Shown here: positions 1 through 11,299 of the stretch, in pieces
Numbering within the stretch: position 1 is the first letter of the stretch
How the letters are laid out: each line of letters begins with the position of its first letter
Assembly (NCBI GenBank): GCA_032358255.1
Contig: JAULBX010030263.1
Span: forward strand, 372,001-436,000
DNA length: 64,000 nucleotides
Direction: 5' to 3'
Origin: Heterotrichella gracilis
Taxonomy: Eukaryota; Sar; Xanthophyceae; Tribonematales; Xanthonemataceae
The notes under the pieces: generated by a model
Database searches by the model: none
The model's input: only the letters and a program-made list of their open reading frames with translations
Told to the model about the DNA's origin: nothing
Made by a program: the position numbers and the translations under genes

Positions 1-266
1 TACACATGCGCGGCAATGGGTCAGGTGGTGGGGACGGATATAAACTTTGGCAATACGCCTGCAATACGCCATTCTTGCAAAAACACAATTGTGTTAATTT
101 GCAAAGCTCCTCCTGCTTACGTTGGTAGCAATCCTTTGCCCCTGTGCATGAGGCATACATATTGATGAGCAGCATTGGCGCATCGACTCCTATGCGCACT
201 GGCCATGAAAACCCTCCCATGTTACAGCCCGTACTTGAGGTGGAATGCGTAAAAAGGGTCCCTTAC

Positions 267-1636
267 CTGTTTGGTCATGGCTTCCATGAGAAGCTGCACG
301 AGGTAGAAGTGGCCAAAGTGGTTGGTGCCTGCAAGGTCAGAGGCACCTGAATTGGCATTTCAACAAAAGCTGATGTGCATATATGTGTCTTTAGATGATA
401 TCAACACATGTGGTGACAAATCGTGTTCTATTTGGGGCAGAACTGGTGATGGCACTCCACACCTTGCGTGCCGGATTGATCATGCACCCAGGCAACGTTT
501 CACCTTAGATTCAGGTCGTCAAATATAACAAATATAGGGCATATCTCTGGTATAAAACCTGGCACCTCTTGAAAGGTTTTGGTTTCCCGCAGCATACCTA
601 TTTGCAGCTCAAAGCCGTAGGGAGTGGTTTTGTGTGGCCCCGCCATCACCCCCGCATTGCACACCAGGTAGTGCAGGGGCCTGCCGCTGGCCAGGAAACC
701 CTCCGCTAGGGCTTTCACACTGGCCAGGTCAGCCAGATCTAAGTGATGAACTTCGATGGAACCCTAGGGGAGGTAAACAAACATAGTGAAGGGGGTAGAG
801 TTTCTCAAAGGTAGGGATGATGGGGACGTTGCTGACAATCTCTGCTATGCATTCTTTGTGCGACTGCTTCCAATAATGAATCCGCCAACGACCGCTGTAG
901 ATATAGTGCAGATGATGTATGAGGAAATAAGATGAGTAGTTGGACGTGAGACAATACAGCATAAGAGTGGGCACAGCCATTCGCAATCTTGGCAGGCACG
1001 CCAGAGCACCATGCACCCAATATAGCCCCCCAATACAGCCCCCCCAACAACCACCCACCTTCACCCCACTCTCCCGCATTTCCTTTGCTGCTTGCTCCCC
1101 CTGAGCGATGTCCCTGGCGGTTGCCAGCACTGTCGCACCCCCTTGCGCCAGTGCGCGCACAGTCTCCAGGCCCACCCCCCTGTTCCCCCCCGTCACAATA
1201 GCCACCTGGGGTGCAAGGGGGAAAATGGGATCAAAAGAAGGGCTTCATAGCCTGACCTGACCTTAGAGCAAGATGCAAGATAATAAATGGGTACAAACGG
1301 AACTGCTGGGTATTGCTTGTGCCAGGCCGACGGCTGGTCTGACTGGGTTGGTAGAGTGCAAAAATTTGAGGAAGTAAACTCAATAAAAAATTTCACCTTG
1401 CCGGTCAGATCCTGGCCCTGCAGAGCCTCTATGCCAGTGCTCCGGGAGGTCAAAGGTGTGTGCGTGGGGTCCATGGCGTTGGGAGCAAGGGTGTCGGCTG
1501 CACCCCTGTCCTGGCGCCCCTCCTCGCTGCACAGCGCCAGGCTTGTACTGCTATTCCAATTATATGCAGTGCCTGGAATGGCGGAGGGCGTTGCGGTGAG
1601 TGAAGCAGAGGGTGATACAGCCGGGCTGCGCACCAT
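267..1636 (-). CDS. Short-chain dehydrogenase/reductase, C-terminal part beyond the left edge
   Basis: NAD(P)(H)-dependent oxidoreductase of the classical SDR superfamily, closest in style to retinol-dehydrogenase/WWOX/TIC32-like members. Exons on the minus strand: 1636..1397, 1205..1059, 763..598 and 328..267; phases join cleanly. The second exon starts VAIVTGGNRGVGLE, the TGxxxGxG Rossmann dinucleotide-binding motif. The third carries HHLDLADLASV (cofactor-specifying region) and LVCNAGVM (the NAG motif). The fourth reads TNHFGHFYLVQLL, the conserved N-H-x-G-H-F helix. The catalytic Ser and YxxxK should lie in exons left of position 267, outside the window. The start is uncertain: the leader before QDLTGK allows ATGs at 1636 or 1474, and an upstream exon is possible. 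Substrate cannot be inferred. Confidence 0.85.
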
Positions 1637-2429
1637 GGTTACACATGCTGGGCCCAAGCAACGCTCGTTGAAGGCATGAGGTGGGCTGTGTACAAGGCAC
1701 TTGTACCACTTGCATACCAGCTCCCAGCAGTCATTATCCAATTCTCTGAGCTGCACGGGAACAGATCCCTTGCTGTCCAACAGCGTGAACAGCCCGCCCA
1801 TGTCTGGACCCAGTAGGCAAAATCTGGAATAGGCATGTATACATGTGCAGCCCCCATCTGTGGCAAGTGCACGTATGCACGTACCTGCTTACAGCTTGTG
1901 CTTGCACGACTATTCTCCACAAGTATTGGCGCAACGCCAACCAGGAGTCGCCAGCTGCAAGCTGCAAGCCTGTGCCTTATGGGCTGGTTTGGTGCATGCA
2001 TACGCCTTTATGGCAAGTCTGCAAACTCTATAACGGTTGGGCTCGTCTGAATAGCAAACCATTGACACAAGCGGTTTTTATGGTACCTTTCGTAGGGCTC
2101 TGGTATGTATTCTCGCAAGGGTCAGGAATGCATGCATGCTGTTTGCTAAGGCCCAGGACAAGCTGCCACCTGGCAGGTCCTTTCCCGTCTTTCTAGATTG
2201 TTCTATTCAGAAAAGCATTGTTGTCAATGCCTACTTGAACGGCAAAAGGGCAAGAGGCTCTGCACCTGCAGACACTGAACTGAGCTTGCAAACGACTTTA
2301 TTCGTGGCTTTTGTCTGCTTTGTCGAACGTGATCAGAATCTCCTGTTGCTGTACTTCCTGAAGGCATCTTGTTTGCAAGATATACCTACACCAACCCAGC
2401 ACCAGTTGTTGGCGCCACACAAAATAACC

Positions 2430-5400
2430 ATGGCGGTGAGTTCGGTGTTGGACCTTCAGATATGTATGACGGTTCCTTGGAAACGTGGGTTCTGACGTTG
2501 GTTTGTGTTGATCCAGGACGAGGAATTGGCGGCTGCCTCCGAGCAACTGGAGGACTTGAAAGGTGAGCCCACATCCTGCCCACGAAGTGTTTGCGGACGT
2601 CTTAATAAATAAATATGTTCAAGCGGGTCCATATTGGAGTCTCGGAAGAGGCGGGGAATTTGGGTGGATGTGCATGCATATGGATGGGTTGTGAGTTGTG
2701 GACATGGGCTCTGCTAAGGTGAAGGCCAGCACGGGAGAGAGCCGAGTATATTACGTTGTAGCGGAATTGCTGCACCGTGACCTTGCACCGATGAGACACG
2801 GTCAGGTGTTCAGGGGGGGATATGTCAAAAAGCCAATCACTGCCATGCAGAAGCTGCATCTAGTCCGCCATCTTGGCACATAAGTGTGCCCCGTTACGGC
2901 ACAGTGCTGTGTGTGTACCGTCCTTGCCCCACCATGTCCCCACACTCACTCCTGGGTGTCACTCAGTGCACCACTTCTCCTCAGTGCTGTATGTCTGCCA
3001 CCCGTTGCGCAGTGAGTGAAGACATCCCTGATGAGCTCGACCTAGGGGAGAAGAAGAAGAAAAAGAAGAAGAAGGTGGTGATCGACCTGGTGAGTGGGAC
3101 TCCACAATTTTCTTCTTGCTTCTTGTATTCTGGTCTGGTACACAAACGCACACAACCTGCCTGGAACCACACATGCTCCAACCTGGTTGCCGACCGTGGC
3201 GGGCATTAAACTATTTCTTACGATACTCTTAAACGGCCTATGTGCACGCCCACACACATATACGCCCACACCCACACACGCACACCCATCCCCCCCGCCA
3301 CGCACTTGTACACCTCTTTGCTGAGCACCTGCCCCACCCCACTCCAGGAGGGCGATGGTGGCGAGGCGGAGGGCGGCGATGGCGGTGCGGCTGAGGGCGA
3401 TGAGCTGGGCCTGGACCTGGGGCTGAAGGAGAAGAAGAAGAAGAAGAAGAAGGCAAAGGTGGGTGGGGTGGGTGGGGGTGGGCCGGCGGTGCAAGTGGTG
3501 GCGGCGGGTGGGGTTGGGTGAAGCGCCATGCTCAAGATCACACAAGCTGGTCCAGTTGGGCTGTTGGGCATCAAAAATGGGGGGGGAGGGGAGGGCGTAG
3601 GCGGTGCTTGGGAACATGCTGCTGATTTGGCACCAAACTACACTGTTGATGGCGGTGTGGTGCCGTATCCGTGCTCCTCCGACTGCTCACCGTGCAGCGC
3701 CGGCTCATTGCTGGGTACATGCAGGGGAGCATTCCTTGCGTCCTTGTAGTAACACGTGCTCAAAGTTGGGGTTAGTGTAGCTCCTACCAGGTCGCCGCAG
3801 CTCGGCCACCGCGCCTGCACCAGAAAGCAACCAAACTAGGTATTCTATCCTAGTCCCCCTGAACCCCGCATCCCTTGCCTCCCCTGTCCTCATCCCCCCT
3901 TCTTACCCTCTTGCCCAGGCGCGCACAGACGAGGACTTTGGTGTGCCCGTGGAGGCCGAAGAGGAGGCAGGGGGTGAGGCGGCTGGGGAGGAAGGGGAGG
4001 AGGCACCCGCACGCAGCAGCGGCCTGCCCTGGGAGGGGAGCGAGAGGGACTACAAATACGACGAGCTGCTGGGTAGGGTTTTGGTGTGGGGTTTAGGGAT
4101 CGGGTGGGGGGTTTTGAGATGGTGCTCTGGGGGGAGGCAAGAGGGACTACATATATGGCGTGCGGCTGGGTAGGGTTTTGGGTGTAGGGTTCACATATGG
4201 TGCTGGTGCTGGCTGTGCGATGTGGTGCAGTCTGGTCCCAGCGGTGCTGCGCGCTTGGCAATGGTGTGGTGAACTGGTGTGCTCGCGCATGCTCCCTAGG
4301 ATTGGATGTAAGAGCGTGCACCTACCCAGCACCCACTCTTGTGGGGCCAGTTGCTGGACCACCGCCTTCACTCACCACCCACTTGTTCATCGCATCCGCA
4401 CCCCATGCTTGGCCTTTGACATACTGGAGCGGCGTAATACCCTCCCTTGTCCCTCCGCTCCAATGCCTCCGCACTCCCCTTAATGCCTGCCTTGGCCTTG
4501 CTGCAGACCGCGTGTACGGCATCCTGCGTGAGAACAACCCCGAGCTGACGGGAGAGAGGCGCAGGACAATCATGAAGCCGCCACAGGTGCGTGGGAGGCT
4601 AAAGCATGGAACAACATAGCAGGCTGCTGCTGTGACTACTGTGTTTGTGATCTGGTATATGAGGCACCGACACTAGCTCACTGCGCTGAAGATGTTCAAG
4701 ACTCCGTATTGTAGACAGGCAATCCGGGAAAGCACCCAAGCCGGCTTGTGCACTACCTGTTGTGGTGCTGTCTGGACCATAAAAGCGCAGGTTCCGCGTG
4801 TGGGCACCGAATAACGGTGTTCACCTTCTCCCCATGAAGCTGCACAAGCCTTTAAACCCTACAGAGTAAACCCTGCACCCTCCACCTGCAGGTTGCGCTT
4901 GAGGGCACAAAGGAAACTGTGTTCACTCCTATGGAGCTGTGCAAGAACCCTTATCCCTGTACCTGAACCCTCCACCCTGCACCTGCAGGTTGCGCGTGAG
5001 GGCACCAAGAAGACTGTGTTCACCAACTTCATGGAGCTGTGCAAGACCATGAACCGCATGACGGAGCACGTCATGGCCTTCATGCTGGCTGAGCTGGGCA
5101 CAAGCGGGTCGCTGGATGGGCAGCAGCGGCTGGTGGTCAAGGCAAGGCTGCCCCCCAAGGCGTTCGAAGGGCTGCTGAGGAGATACGTGAACGAGTGAGT
5201 GGGGCAGGCGGTTAATCAATGGATTGATTTAATTACAAGCATTCCGGCACGAAAGCCAGATCAGCAATCAGCCCAGCACAGTGCTTGCGCCACCCATGCC
5301 TGTTCTGGCATTGCTTGTACCACGTTTGTATGTGCTTTTGGGGCAGGCGGTTGAGGTGGTGGGCAGGTGACACCTGATATGCTGGACTGCTTCTGAGCGT

Positions 5401-6111
5401 CGGTGCTGAGGTGGTGCACCCATGCATTGCAGGCAGGAGTGTATGCTGCCCCTTGCCACTGTCCACTTTTATACTTCCCTCGACCTCAATCTTCCTACTG
5501 TGACCCCATTCTTTCCTTTATAACCCCCCTTCTCCTCCCTTGTGTGCAGGTACGTGCTGTGCAACAGTTGCAAGAGCCCCGACACGTTGTTGGACAGAGA
5601 CAGCGCCACGCGCATCATGTTCCTGCGCTGCCAGCAGGTGAGGACGAGGCAGGGGTTGGGGGCGGGGGTTCGAGAGGACTGATGCCATGCATACCGTGGT
5701 GTTTAGGAACCAGTGTTTGGGTGTAGGGTTAAAAGGTTTGCGCCACCCTGATTATTCGTATTCTTATGAAAGGGGTTCGTATTATTATAATGGGTTGCTT
5801 AGTACTTGGGCAAGGGGTCTGGGTAGGCAGGTGCGGATTCACAAAGGGTTGTGTTGGGATATTCACACGATGGATGCTCACCCTGCCACAACAGTGAGTG
5901 GTACTGTGAGCTGGGTTCAATTGGATTTGGAATTGGAATTGATTGAGCTAGATCAACTGACAGCCCTTCACTTGCCCCTCCCCTCCGCTCTTCCACTAAT
6001 TGCCAATCCCCTCCCCCCCCACCACAGTGCGGCGCCTCGCGGACCGTGGCCGCCATCAAGGCAGGGTTTGTGGCGCGTACCACCGCACGCCGCAAGGACG
6101 CGCAACCCTAG
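2430..6111 (+). CDS. EIF2B2-like (eIF2S2): Eukaryotic translation initiation factor 2 subunit beta (eIF2-beta)
   Basis: Beta subunit of the eIF2 heterotrimer that delivers initiator Met-tRNA to the 40S ribosome. Nine exons: 2430..2435, 2517..2562, 3013..3089, 3348..3458, 3919..4072, 4507..4586, 4989..5194, 5550..5637, 6028..6111; all phases agree and give 283 aa, a normal length. The N-terminal tail has two lysine blocks (about residues 31-38 and 72-78), the K-boxes that bind eIF5 and eIF2B-epsilon; most relatives have three. The core includes YDELLGRVYGILRENNPEL and the C-terminal C2-C2 zinc finger with Cys231, Cys234, Cys254 and Cys257. Exon 1 is only ATGGCG, which makes the start firm if the 81-nt first intron is real. 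The introns hold decayed copies of exon 5 and exon 7 edges (see repeats). The symbol EIF2S2 is meant; it is not the eIF2B exchange factor. Confidence 0.93.
4134..4950 (+). repeat. Exon-edge echoes in eIF2-beta introns 5 and 6
   Basis: At 4134..4193, downstream of exon 5, a decayed copy of the exon 5 end and its donor is visible (GAGGGACTACA...GGGTAGGGTTTT). Upstream of exon 7, two copies of its first part occur at about 4826..4858 and 4889..4950, each preceded or followed by CCCTGCACC/AAACCCTAC-type sequence. The 4889 copy keeps an acceptor-like CTGCAG and matches most of the first 55 nt of exon 7. Confidence 0.8.
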
Positions 6112-6905
6112 GCGCAGTCTGGGTCTTCACGACTCATGTGTACACCACCCTCAAGGCGCAGCCTGGACTGCACCGTGCTCTGTGTATGGAAACTTTGCGG
6201 CTTATGCCACATGGGTTGTGTGGGGATGCAACCCCAAGGCAGACGTGCAGGATACCTGTGGTGTAGCGGGGGTAGTACAAGGCATGAGCGTGTTCAAGTC
6301 TTGTCTTGCACTGCAGCAGCTTGACAGCCAATAAGCAGCAGCTTGAGGGAGAGCCCAATTGGCATGTGCTTGCCAGCTCCGTTTGTGTGGGGGGGGGGAG
6401 GAGGAAGGGGGAAGTGTTTCTTGTGCTCTTCGCCTGTCTAGGTTGCGTTTGGAAGCCTAAAGGGTGTAGGCTCAATTTGAACGAGGCACTGCATATCTGA
6501 AAACGGCACATCGACAGGGTCATGCCCAACATGATGTTGTGGGTACGAAGTTTGATGTAACAGTTGGGATAATATCCAGTCCTGCCGGTTTGGTTCAACA
6601 ACGGCTTTGCTCAACTAGTGCGCTAAATGTGCTGAACTCCTCAAGTCTGTTATACTTCTGTGATGGAACCACAAAAACTTTTCCTCTGCCAAGCTGGCCA
6701 AAATATGCAATAGATGCAGGCTGTGCCTTTGACACAGTGCGTTGCCAATAAGCCCACCGCCGCCATGATGCCACCCCCGCCGCTATCATGGCATGGCGCA
6801 TGACCGTTGGCTGTATTGTAAGACTTGCTCACAGCATAAGTGCGTTGCCTGAATAACCACACATCTGGCATGAAAACAATACTTCTTGTGGCGAGGGCGG
6901 GTCAC
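6112..6905. other. Intergenic, no gene seen
   Basis: Downstream of eIF2-beta. Mixed composition, a G-run at about 6392..6401, and short frames with no family resemblance. I see nothing supportable. Confidence 0.5.
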
Positions 6906-7384
6906 CAGGGGCGTGGCGCGCAGGCGCTCAGCAGCAGCAGCGTACTGGGCATGGCCGCCTGGGGGGCTGGGGGGAAGGGGGCCTCAGGGTACAGGGGAAG
7001 GGCAGGATGTGGCCGCCATGGTGTAGTGTGCAGTGCATGGCGCAGGGTGGACACCTTGGCAGCGCGCCGGTGCCAGCACTAGATGGTGGCGCTGCTCAAG
7101 GTTGCCATTGTCATGGGCAGCTTATGTGATCAAGCAGGGGCGGGGCCCGCCGGCGACAAGAGAGCTGGAGGTGCGCGCGTGTGGGTGGTAGAAGTGCTGG
7201 TTGGCACGCATTGGTTGCACAGACTGCCTCTAAGCCCACCACGCAGCAATAGCGCGCGCCGCCGCGGACATGATGCGCACCATCGCGTCCCTCCTGACCC
7301 TGTCTATGCTGCGCTTGTCTATCACCAGCTTGGCAACCCTGTTGGCGGTCTTGGGCAGGACCTCCCACACGCCAGTGGTGCAAA
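6906..7384 (-). CDS. Two linked exons of an unidentified protein (partial model)
   Basis: Exon 7384..7240 reads a helical, basic stretch (CTTGVWEVLPKTANRVAKLV then DKRSIDRVRRDAMVRI) and ends at a GTGGGC donor in phase 2. Exon 6966..6906 follows after a C-rich acceptor and, joined in phase, reads PPGGHAQYAAAAERLRATPL up to a GTGACC donor. The joining phase and the protein-like composition suggest a real minus-strand gene, but I could not place further exons, a start or a stop, and I do not recognise the family. It may be a gene fragment. Confidence 0.35.
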
Positions 7385-8840
7385 CTGTGAGCTGGTCAGG
7401 GTGGGGGAATGGTGGCAAGGGGCTGATGGCAGTGTGCAAACAAGGAAGCAACGAGCAACAAGCTTGCGGCTGTGCTGGGGACTGCCACTGCCTCAAAGCT
7501 GTGTCCTCCTTGCCAGTCTTGAGCGCTGATTGGAGCGCTGCTATGTCCTGTGCACTGTTCACACGCTCGTGGTGCTTTGCAGTTCAACAGGGGTGCTTTC
7601 CTGCCTTTGGGAAGGGGTGTGAGTGCAGGTGGGGTGTGAGGCTACGCTGACCGCCACTAGTTGCCATCATCCCCGGTGTCAGTACCGTTTGGGGTCCCCC
7701 TGCCACACGTACCCTCTGCTACAGCTACGTAGTTGAGCGCGTGGTACGGTAAAGTCTGCCCGCTGCTCGGCAATTTACTGTACTACGCGCTTCAGCCCCG
7801 CAACCGTGTTTGTGCAAACAGACGCATGGCTGGTGCACTCCACGAAGTGCTGCATCGACTTGCAGCTTGCAGGTTGCAGCGTTGGGAGCGTTGATACACG
7901 ATGTTTGCCCGCTGCTCGGCAAACGCTGTGCACCCACGTGCCCAACAGCAAGAACCTGAGCTCAGCGTGCATGGCATCCGAAGTGCGAAAGTGCGCTTCC
8001 AAGCCGCGTGATGCGTTGGCCTGCCGTCCGCGTGACAAGTGCAGGCATGTCCTTGGCCATTGTTTAGCGAGATGCACTGTATACACGCCGGAAGCAAGTC
8101 GGCGTGCAGGTTAGTGCCAACAATGGGCATGTACACATGTGGGCACAATGCATGCATATGCAACAGCTCGTCCAAAGTGCGCCGCCGTGACCTCAACGCC
8201 TCCTTTGACTTGTGAATGTTACAACCAACCTGGTAGGTGACAACCAACCTGTAGGTGGCACACCTCCGGCTCCTGCAGTGCGCATCCCCAGTACCACACG
8301 TTTCACCAAAGTGGCCTGGGTGCATCCCGTGCCTCCCGTACTGCGGGGGACAGTTGTGGCCCGCAAACCACTTAACAAGCGCTAAAGGTAAGGCTGGTGC
8401 CAACAACAATACACAGGGCCAGTACTGTCCGCAGATAAGCCACCCTGCGCGCGTGACCACCGCCAACCCTTGTACTAGGATGTTTGATATTTGGTTGGGG
8501 TGACTGTGAGGGTGGTGGCTATTACCAAGTCGTTGTATCACAGTTGTTGAGGTTATTAGGACAAGAAAACTGCCCGGTAAAGCTTTTCGCCGCAGTTTTA
8601 GGGTTTCGGCCCACGCTGGGCCGGAACCCCCAACGAGAAACCTTACGACCCTAGCCTGGGGTTTTCATGCAGTAGGGGGTTCTGATCAGGGTTCTCGAGA
8701 GCCTCTCCTGAGGAGGGGGGGGAGGCTCGGCCACAGCAATGCTCTAGAGCTTAAGATGGATGGCAAACTATTGTTGTCTGTCTCACTACTCCTTTCAAGC
8801 CTATACTATAAGCTATAGGCTGGTTGCTGCCCGGCTTGTC
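7385..8840. other. No gene identified
   Basis: Open frames occur on both strands (for example minus 8541..7792), but they show no exon structure, no family motif, and Cys/His/Arg-rich translations typical of noncoding GC-rich DNA. A short imperfect direct repeat (ACAACCAACCTGTAGGTG-like) lies at about 8221..8257. Confidence 0.4.
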
Positions 8841-8852
8841 TGTGTTTTTCAA

Positions 8853-9166
8853 CATTGCTGGTTGTGGTTTGCCGCCGTGTGTGGGGGCGTTTTGTTTCTT
8901 TCTTTCTTTCTAGCTTGTTGCACACAGTCAACAAAACCTCAAGTTTTCAGCCAAACACTATGATACTATAATACAAATTTCGTTACAATTGCTGGAAAGT
9001 GGTTTGCGTTGCACTGCATTGCCCCCAGGGAACAAAGCATTGGGTCACACATGGGTGCTGATAACCGCACAGAGGCACCTAGCCTCCAAACAACCCCCAA
9101 AATAAAGCCACGAGAAAGAAAGAAAGGAAATGCCCCCATCCACGGCGGCACACCACAGGCCAGCAA
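8853..9166. repeat. Imperfect foldback element
   Basis: The segment 8853..8909 and the reverse complement of 9111..9166 are alike over about 57 nt: both read CATTGCTGG..GTGTGCCGCCGTG-like sequence followed by GGGGGC and a TTTC microsatellite. The arms enclose about 200 nt without coding signs. It could be a MITE-like or foldback transposon remnant; no target-site duplication was identified. Confidence 0.45.
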
Positions 9167-9700
9167 TGACTGACAGCAGTGTAACAAATACATGACATTG
9201 CAGCTTGTCAATGCATTGGCAGCCGCTGCAATAATGATCCTCTTGCCGTAGTACGATGTTACCGTATTTGGCAATTGCCAGGGTATTTGCGCATAATTCA
9301 GCAGAATTCAGTGACTGTTCAGCACGTGCGTTGGAGAGCAAACTCGCTTATTACTTATTAATAATCTCTATAATCAAGTTGAATTTGAAATGGAGGAGAA
9401 TCGAGTGCCTGTATGCTCTGATCGCACACCGCTTTTGCAGTGGTTCATTTCTTCTGTCCCAGTCCCAGCACCCTTCAAAACTGTTCCCCGCATGCGCCCA
9501 ACAGGGTGAAATCCCATATTTACCCAAAACCCTATAACCAAAGCCTATCACTAGCCACAACGTGCAGGTCCAAAAGCCATGTGCTGCAGCTGCTCCTGCT
9601 CACCCACACGCTGCGCAGGTGACAACATGTGCGGTGTAAATGCAGAGCACATGTGCAATGACACCAGTCAAATGCACCACGCCTGCTCACTGGCAGGCCC

Positions 9701-9847
9701 TGACTGGCCCACCACAGTCTGTGATCATTTACCAGTACAATGACCGCAGGCGGACGAGTCATACCTGCGCAGCATGTGGGAAGCGTCATACTTCCGGCTG
9801 CGGTCCTTGACCTGGTAAATGATCACAGACTGTGGTGGTGCCGGTCA
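9701..9847. repeat. Long hairpin (perfect 27-nt arms, extended stem)
   Basis: Arms 9709..9735 and 9812..9838 are perfect reverse complements (CCACCACAGTCTGTGATCAT... against its complement). Pairing continues inwards (GACCGCAGGCGGA at about 9742..9754 with TCCGGCTGCGGTC at 9793..9805, one mismatch) and outwards with one bulge to about 9701/9847. The loop is about 38 nt. It has the size and shape of a small-RNA precursor or a short inverted-repeat element. Confidence 0.7.
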
Positions 9848-10344
9848 CTGGCCCCAGAGCTCCTGTTGCCAATATTTGCAGGTCACCCTCAGCAGGCGTG
9901 CTGTCAGCCACCAGCACAGCTAGGGCGATGCTGAGGAAGCCCAAGATATCTTGCTCTGATTTCAGCCCCATGGCACTGCTCCGAGCTCTCCCTCAGGAGC
10001 TACATGAGGGCAAAGAGGGCTGCACAGGCGCAGGGAGAGTCAAGTTAGGCGTGGTTGGCATCTGGGAATGATGTGGCTGGCCTCCTATCCTATACCTAGT
10101 ACGCCTGAGCTGTTGTGCAACCGGCGCATGCTTGCATGGCTCGGAAATGCAGGCGTATCTGCAGGTGGAAATCATGTGGCTGGACTCCTATCCTACATTA
10201 AGTATCGTGATGCCTGAGCTGTTGCGCCAACTGCATGCTCATGCTTGCAATAGCATGGCTCTGGAATGCAATGGCCCAGAGCCTTGCAAGCATGAGACTG
10301 GATGACTCAGTTACAGGAATGATGCCGTGGAATATAAAGCACCT
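9848..10344. other. No certain gene; possible downstream exon on minus strand
   Basis: A minus-strand stretch from about 9984 to 9870 reads MGLKSEQDILGFLSIALAVL and onward with a hydrophobic centre. It could be a further exon of the minus-strand gene at 10345..11299 if that gene splices at CCCG/GTATCA near 10364 instead of reading to its stop. The rest of the interval holds imperfect direct repeats of a TGGCTGGCCTCCTATCCTA-like unit at about 10073..10100 and 10171..10196. Confidence 0.35.
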
Positions 10345-11299
10345 TCAATTTTGAACGCGGTTCACAATGATACCGGGATGTTGATCAAGTTCTTGCCCAT
10401 GAGCAAGGGATACACATAGGCCGCTCTGCAGCAACAAACCAGTTGTGGCGTCCTCGATCACACAGCTTCCGACCTGCACCTCAACAACTTCAGAAATATG
10501 CACATTATTACTAGCATGGATAGCATATGATGGGAACCAGAAGATGTAGTGCATTCAGAAGATGTAGTGCTTAGAGGGTGATCGTAACCCTAAAACAGTC
10601 CTTCACACAGCTGCTGACTATTGCAGTAGCAACCCCAAGTACTTCCCAAGTAGCCCTTAGCTGACATCAGCCTTGCACAACAACAAGGCTGGTTTACACA
10701 CGTCACAGCTTTGAGCCCAGTTCTGCAACTCATCTGAGTCATCCGCGAAGCACAGCCTCCCCTGCTGTGGTTGCAGACAACGTTGTTAACAAGGTGTGCA
10801 GTGCCTGTATGCAGAGACGACACCTCACCTGTCACCCTAAGTTGCGGTGGACGACGTAGACATCCAGGAAGTACATCCAGAAGATTTGGAAAAGCAAGAC
10901 ACATGTCGAGGTAGACCTCGACTGCCTCAGGTGACTGGAAGAAGTCCTTGATATTGTCCAGCTGCTGTAAGGGACATGGCATGTCAGCCAGCCGCAGTGG
11001 TCAGCAACACACAGGTGCCAAGCAAGGTGCAGGTGAGGTGGGTTTCAGCAGATACCCACCGTCCAAACGCCCTCGCGGTGGTCAACCTCAATAGTCTTTG
11101 AGTCTTTGGTAACGTTTGCTCCATCAGGTCTCAAGTTTGGTTCAGGTGGGGTGGCTTGTGCTTCTCTCCTCGGGTTAGTAGCAGAGCAGGGGAGCTTGTT
11201 CCTGCGCTGCTTGAAGCCACGAGGCAGGGACTGGCGAAGGGTGTTCGCCTTGGGACCAGGCAATTGGAAGGGGTGAGCTGATGCTGTGATGGCAGCCAT
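10345..11299 (-). CDS. Hypothetical plastid-targeted protein
   Basis: Three minus-strand exons join in phase: 11299..11060, 10964..10829 and 10487..10345, giving 172 aa ending at a TGA. The start MAAITASAHPFQLPGPKA begins a Ser/Ala/Arg/Lys-rich, acid-poor leader of roughly 55 residues typical of chloroplast transit peptides. The mature part includes QLDNIKDFFQSPEAVEVYLD and VEVQVGSCVIEDATTGLLLQ. I recognise no family. The splice sites are good (ACG/GTGGGT, TTACAG/, ACAG/GTGAGG, CTGAAG/). The last exon could be longer and the gene may continue to about 9870. The identification as a gene rests on phase agreement and leader composition only. Confidence 0.5.

Noticed and set aside
1193-1801. Single 202-codon minus-strand open frame
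   Set aside because: Only its middle (down to 1397) is likely exon; the rest crosses the intron before the VAIVTGG exon.
3042-3617. Minus-strand frame rich in Leu/Pro
   Set aside because: Antisense shadow of the lysine-block exons and repeats of eIF2-beta.
7792-8541. 249-codon minus-strand open frame
   Set aside because: Cys/His/Arg-rich translation without motif or splice context; a typical chance frame in GC-rich DNA.
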